NCBI RefSeq assembly: GCF_039555335.1
Contig: NW_027305496.1
Span: forward strand, 1,151,001 to 1,215,000
DNA from: Amphiura filiformis
Lineage: Eukaryota > Echinodermata > Ophiuroidea > Amphilepidida > Amphiuridae
Direction: 5' to 3'
DNA: 64,000 nt
The notes beneath the pieces were generated by a model. It did no database searches. It was not told the DNA's origin and saw only the letters and a list, made by a program, of their open reading frames with translations. Both the position numbers and the translations under genes were made by a program. Shown in pieces: positions 60,214 to 64,000 of this stretch (positions are counted from its first letter, which is position 1; each line of letters begins with the position of its first letter).

Positions 60214-62096
60214 CACATTTAATTTTTAATTTCGTTGTATAAAATATAAATTAAGAGATTGTTTCTAAAAGGGAATGGAAGATGTTCCTATTGGATGTTC
60301 AATCAAAAAAGAACTGAAAAACACTAAGATTTTTTCTAGGTCCTCGTGGATTTTCTTTCAACTTTGCTATGTGACACCTTTGGCCAGAATGTCGATTCTG
60401 TCACATCTGGCCAAAAATAAAATGATATTCATTGATGAGGTCATTTGACCAGACAAAGGTTCACCCTTGATGTACTGTTGCCCAATACACCAATTTCAAT
60501 GTTCTAAGTGACATATTTAGAGTGATTTTGTAGCTGTCGTATGTTGTCATGGCAACTAACATGTGCTGATTTTTTTTTATATATTTTTTTTCTTACATCC
60601 TGGCCAAAGATATGTCGCCTGACGGTGATTAACGTATAATTGCTTCAGCTGAAGTAGTATCGTAGGTGTCACAGGGTGATGGTCGCAATATATAAATATG
60701 AATTTAAAGACATCGCAAGGTATTATACTCTGTTGACAACAGAATTGAAGTTCCTAGGCCTCATTACAGCCTGAATTGCGGACTGATATCAATTATTTGC
60801 GTGATGATTTTGCAGCTACAACTTTTTAAACGATGGATATATAGCACATTAGTGTAATTTTGCTTGATTCTGTTAGAAAATACTTACATAGGACAATCAA
60901 TGCGCACAAGGGGGTCTACTTTTCGGCGTAGTAACAATAATAAGCTGAATGTGGTAATAAAAACTCATGCCTGACACACCCAACCTCAGACTACCAGCGG
61001 ATTCTTGATGACGATAAGCAGAATCTGTCAGAAAGAACCAGCAGTGACTGTGAACTTATTTTCCCATCATATCCAGCTTTAATACATGAAAAAAGGCTCA
61101 CCAAGACCGGTATGTGGAAAATTATTAATCTTATTTTGAGAAAATTGTTACATTTAATAATTATATTAACTTTTACTTCATATTTTAATCCCACTAACAT
61201 GTCGGCTTTAAATTTGTCTTGTCATCTTGACGCATTTCAGACAGGATTTTATGCACAATGTCATTACGCTATTTTTAGATTATGAAATATTTTGCGAAAT
61301 AAAATTGAACGCATGTTAAAGGAAGGTTTGAGTTAGTAATGATAATGTTTAGTCTCGCCTCATTTATACACCTTTGTTTCGTCTTCTGGATGTAAAGTTT
61401 AAAAGCACGGAGCCATTGACGAATGACCGATAATCCGAAGGCTCGATTGTCAAAAATTACAACAAAAAAAAGGTTTAGGTTTAGAGTTGAGATTACGGCC
61501 AGGCTTATTTAGAGCACTAGCGATCCTTATGATAGGACTAGCGTACCGTAGGATTAGTATGACCAGCGAGGCTAGACCGAATCAATAGACAATTTCTTGA
61601 TCAAGGAACATTTCGTGAAATAAAAATAAATAAAAAAAGGCGAGATGTATGATATAAAAATTGCAGCAAAAACTACCACCCTTTAAATTAACCAATATAA
61701 GATACGATTTTTTTCATGGTTTAATTTTGTCATAGCTTCACGTTATTGAAAAAAGAACGCACTGTTTAATAGTGCACTATGCATAGGCACAACGCCTAGA
61801 TGTTGATCCACAAGTGTCAGCACACTTTGCAGGTTGTGGCTCACACATTATTCCATAAACCATTTAGCAACAATTTAGGAATTTTGCTTCTTCAAAAGCG
61901 CATACCCTAGACATTTCACAAATAACCTTCGCAACCAGGATCAGCTCCTCGAGTTTCGTACGAGTCTCACCTCCTTTTTCAACCAAATCGACGGTAATAA
62001 CTCTTATAGTGAGGGATTAATATTTAAAACTCACTTCCTGGGAACTAAATACCACACAAGGTCCTTTTAATGTAACACATTGACCCATATGTGCCA
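60214..62096. other. Intergenic sequence, no gene recognised
   Basis: AT-rich DNA. A small inverted similarity around TGGCCAGAATGTC / TCTGGCCA at 60,381-60,412. No exon, RNA gene or full mobile element was recognised. Confidence 0.5.
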
Positions 62097-62098
62097 TA

Positions 62099-63095
62099 CA
62101 GGGTGTCCCAGAAATTTTTTTTCGAGCGAATAAAATTGAACGTAAGTCGAGAAATACACATTAGAAATGAAAAATTTAACATGTAGCGCAAAGCTTATTT
62201 TATTGTGCATCACATACGAAACTTTTATTTGACTCGGTTGACTGGTTGTGAAGAAATGAACGATTACATAATGGGTGCATCAATTCAGTTCATTCCAAGT
62301 TTGATCATTAGGCGATTTGTTCATACTCGCTCACCGCTTTGTGTATCTCATTAAATTTAGTCCACATTATCTATTTTATAATCGGACGGTGTTATGTAAT
62401 TCATGCTTTCACTGAAGATGAATAACAGTTTGTCCGAGAAATTTTCTGCAATTGGAAGCTTCCCAATCTCAATTCTTTGTTGCGCAAGTATGTTATATTT
62501 TAACTTTCCAAAGAACATTTGAGTCAAGAATAACAATGATCAAGTGCTTACAGCTTTACGTGTGATTGTTGATACTATGCAACATTAAAGTTTTAAAAGA
62601 TTTAAATTTTGCATTACAATTTCTTGGAAATATTCCAAAAACATTAATGTATGTGAGAAATTGTTAAAGCCAGCTGGAATTCTTTATGCATATTTGTATC
62701 AACATTAACGAAAAAATATATTTACAAGACAGTACCGAGCATCATCTTACATGCAAGCTTTCATTTTCAATATCGTGCAGGTTTTCAAATTTGAACAACT
62801 TAACCTAATTAAATGTTTTGCAAGAAAAAGATTGTTTGAAGAAAAGAACGAAAATGATTTCACAGAACAAAATATGAAGCCCATTGACAGTTAACCACTA
62901 GTATCGTGTGCATTGTGTTGAACGATCTTTCTTTCAAATTTGGAATGAAGTGAATTGACGCATGCGTTATGTAATCGCTCATTTCTTCGCGATCAGTCAA
63001 CCGATTCCAGTAAAATTGGCGTATAAGATGCAGAATGTTTATTTCTCGACTTACGTTCAAATTCATTTGCCCGGGAATTTTTCTGGGACACCCTG
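62099..63095. mobile_element. Non-autonomous mariner-like element, 997 bp
   Basis: The tips CAGGGTGTCCCAGAAATTTT and its inverted match (AATTTTTCTGGGACACCCTG) are flanked by TA (62,097-62,098 and 63,096-63,097), the Tc1/mariner target. The inverted arms continue for over 200 bases (AACGTAAGTCGAGAAAT, CGGTTGACTG, AATGAACGATTACATAATG). The central region is AT-rich, with no transposase. Confidence 0.85.
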
Positions 63096-63849
63096 TATAA
63101 TGCCTCTAGCTATAATGACAGCCTGGTGATCTGGTCAATTCATTGACAGATACTAACCTCAGGAGGGAATTCAATGTTTGATCAATTTTCTTCAGGTAGT
63201 AAAACGTAATGACTAGTTAAACCCTAACAGTTATAGATACCAGCCCCTAATGTGATAAAATTATCGCGTGGTGGTGGTGATGTTTCAATGTTCAGGAGTC
63301 TGGAGAATCTTTTCTGCACTGTTGTCAAATGTGTAACACCCATTTTCTACCCCGTTTTCATGGCAACAGTCATCCTATTGCAGGGTTTTTCTCATTTTTA
63401 CCTAAATGTCAAATTTAAATTATTTTCTTCAAAATTAATTGCGTCATAATGGTGTACAGAATAATTATATAAAACATAGATATTTAATTATCACTTCATT
63501 TGATTTTGGGGTAAAATGCTGCACTAAAATGATGTATACGACATGAAAATTTGAAGTGGAATGTGACAGCCAAAGTTGCAGATGCTATCGAAGATTGTTG
63601 AGATCTTGAAGTTCATTTATAGGCGTAACATGCATGTTTTTAGTGATTTCGGGGTACTTTGGCCAAAAACGGACCCTTTTACATATTCTTTAGCACTTCA
63701 ATACATAAAACGCCCGATGTGTTAAGATGTGCGAAGACCATCACGGAGAATATAGTTTTACATTCTTTAGCTTTAAAAGATGAAGTCTCAAGTGCCTTCA
63801 AAATTACAGAAGCGTTGTATATATTTAAAAAAAGTTTGGATTACACTTT

Positions 63850-64000
63850 ATTATTAACTCTTCACGCGGGTGTCGACTGCAGACGACATGTTAAAAAAAA
63901 ATTCAAAAATTCAAAAATTTCAGAAAAGTAAATTTTCATGACCATAATTGGAATCAGCATGAAAATTGAATTAAAATGAGTACAAACAAGCATAGTATTG
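63850..64000 (-). repeat. Dispersed repeat, reverse-complement copy of 5,462-5,672, cut by window end
   Basis: CTTCACGCGGGTGTCGACTGCAGACGACATG is followed by the inverted match to ATTTTCATGACCATA and ATGAGTACAAACAAGC. Third member of the family at 4,793 and 5,462. Confidence 0.8.

Overview
The window is AT-rich animal nuclear DNA made mostly of repeats and introns. There are no prokaryote-like operons, and there is only one convincing protein-coding gene. The palindrome TAGGCCTA recurs throughout, and the mixture of short fold-back elements, tRNA-derived SINEs and a CR1/L2-type LINE tail suggests a marine deuterostome invertebrate, most likely an echinoderm or other ambulacrarian. This assignment is inferred from style and was not checked against a database.

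The gene is on the + strand and spans about 28 kb (roughly 4,682 to 32,580). I reconstructed it from splice signals, because every exon is too short to stand out as an open reading frame. A TATA box and initiator (4,649-4,686) precede a non-coding exon 1 (4,682-4,764). Coding exons follow at 15,936-16,002, 20,357-20,396, 22,637-22,695 and 32,329-32,462, with an AATAAA signal at 32,557. The intron phases (1, 2, 1) join them into one 99-residue prepropeptide. Its parts are a signal peptide, a short pro-segment ending in Lys-Arg, a B-chain-like segment with two cysteines ending in Arg-Arg, a short connecting segment, and an A-chain-like segment with the exact insulin-family CC-x3-C-x8-C pattern ending at the stop codon. 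It is an insulin/relaxin/IGF-superfamily peptide with two oddities: the B-chain cysteines are separated by 10 residues instead of 11, and there is no dibasic site before the A chain.

The rest is repeats. The introns hold a 5'-truncated LINE (16,025-17,168), a SINE (about 18,101), TTAA-bounded fold-back elements (19,944-20,752), a cluster of GC-rich hairpins (20,914-21,340), and a 1.1-kb tandem duplication followed by an inverted copy (26,980-31,290). Three elements are inserted in that inverted copy, each with a clean target-site duplication. Downstream of the gene, 32,962-34,831 carries a 15-bp motif at roughly 350-390 bp intervals, followed by several fold-back elements (35,777-36,937).

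From 38.2 to 42.1 kb there are minisatellites and TA-flanked terminal-inverted-repeat elements. A very large imperfect palindrome occupies 43,689-57,359: arms of about 6-7 kb, CG-rich 30-bp minisatellite arrays near the centre, and a hAT-like element inserted in the left arm only. The final part (58-64 kb) holds a short tandem repeat, a long-armed inverted repeat (59,806-60,213) and a non-autonomous mariner-like element (62,099-63,095).
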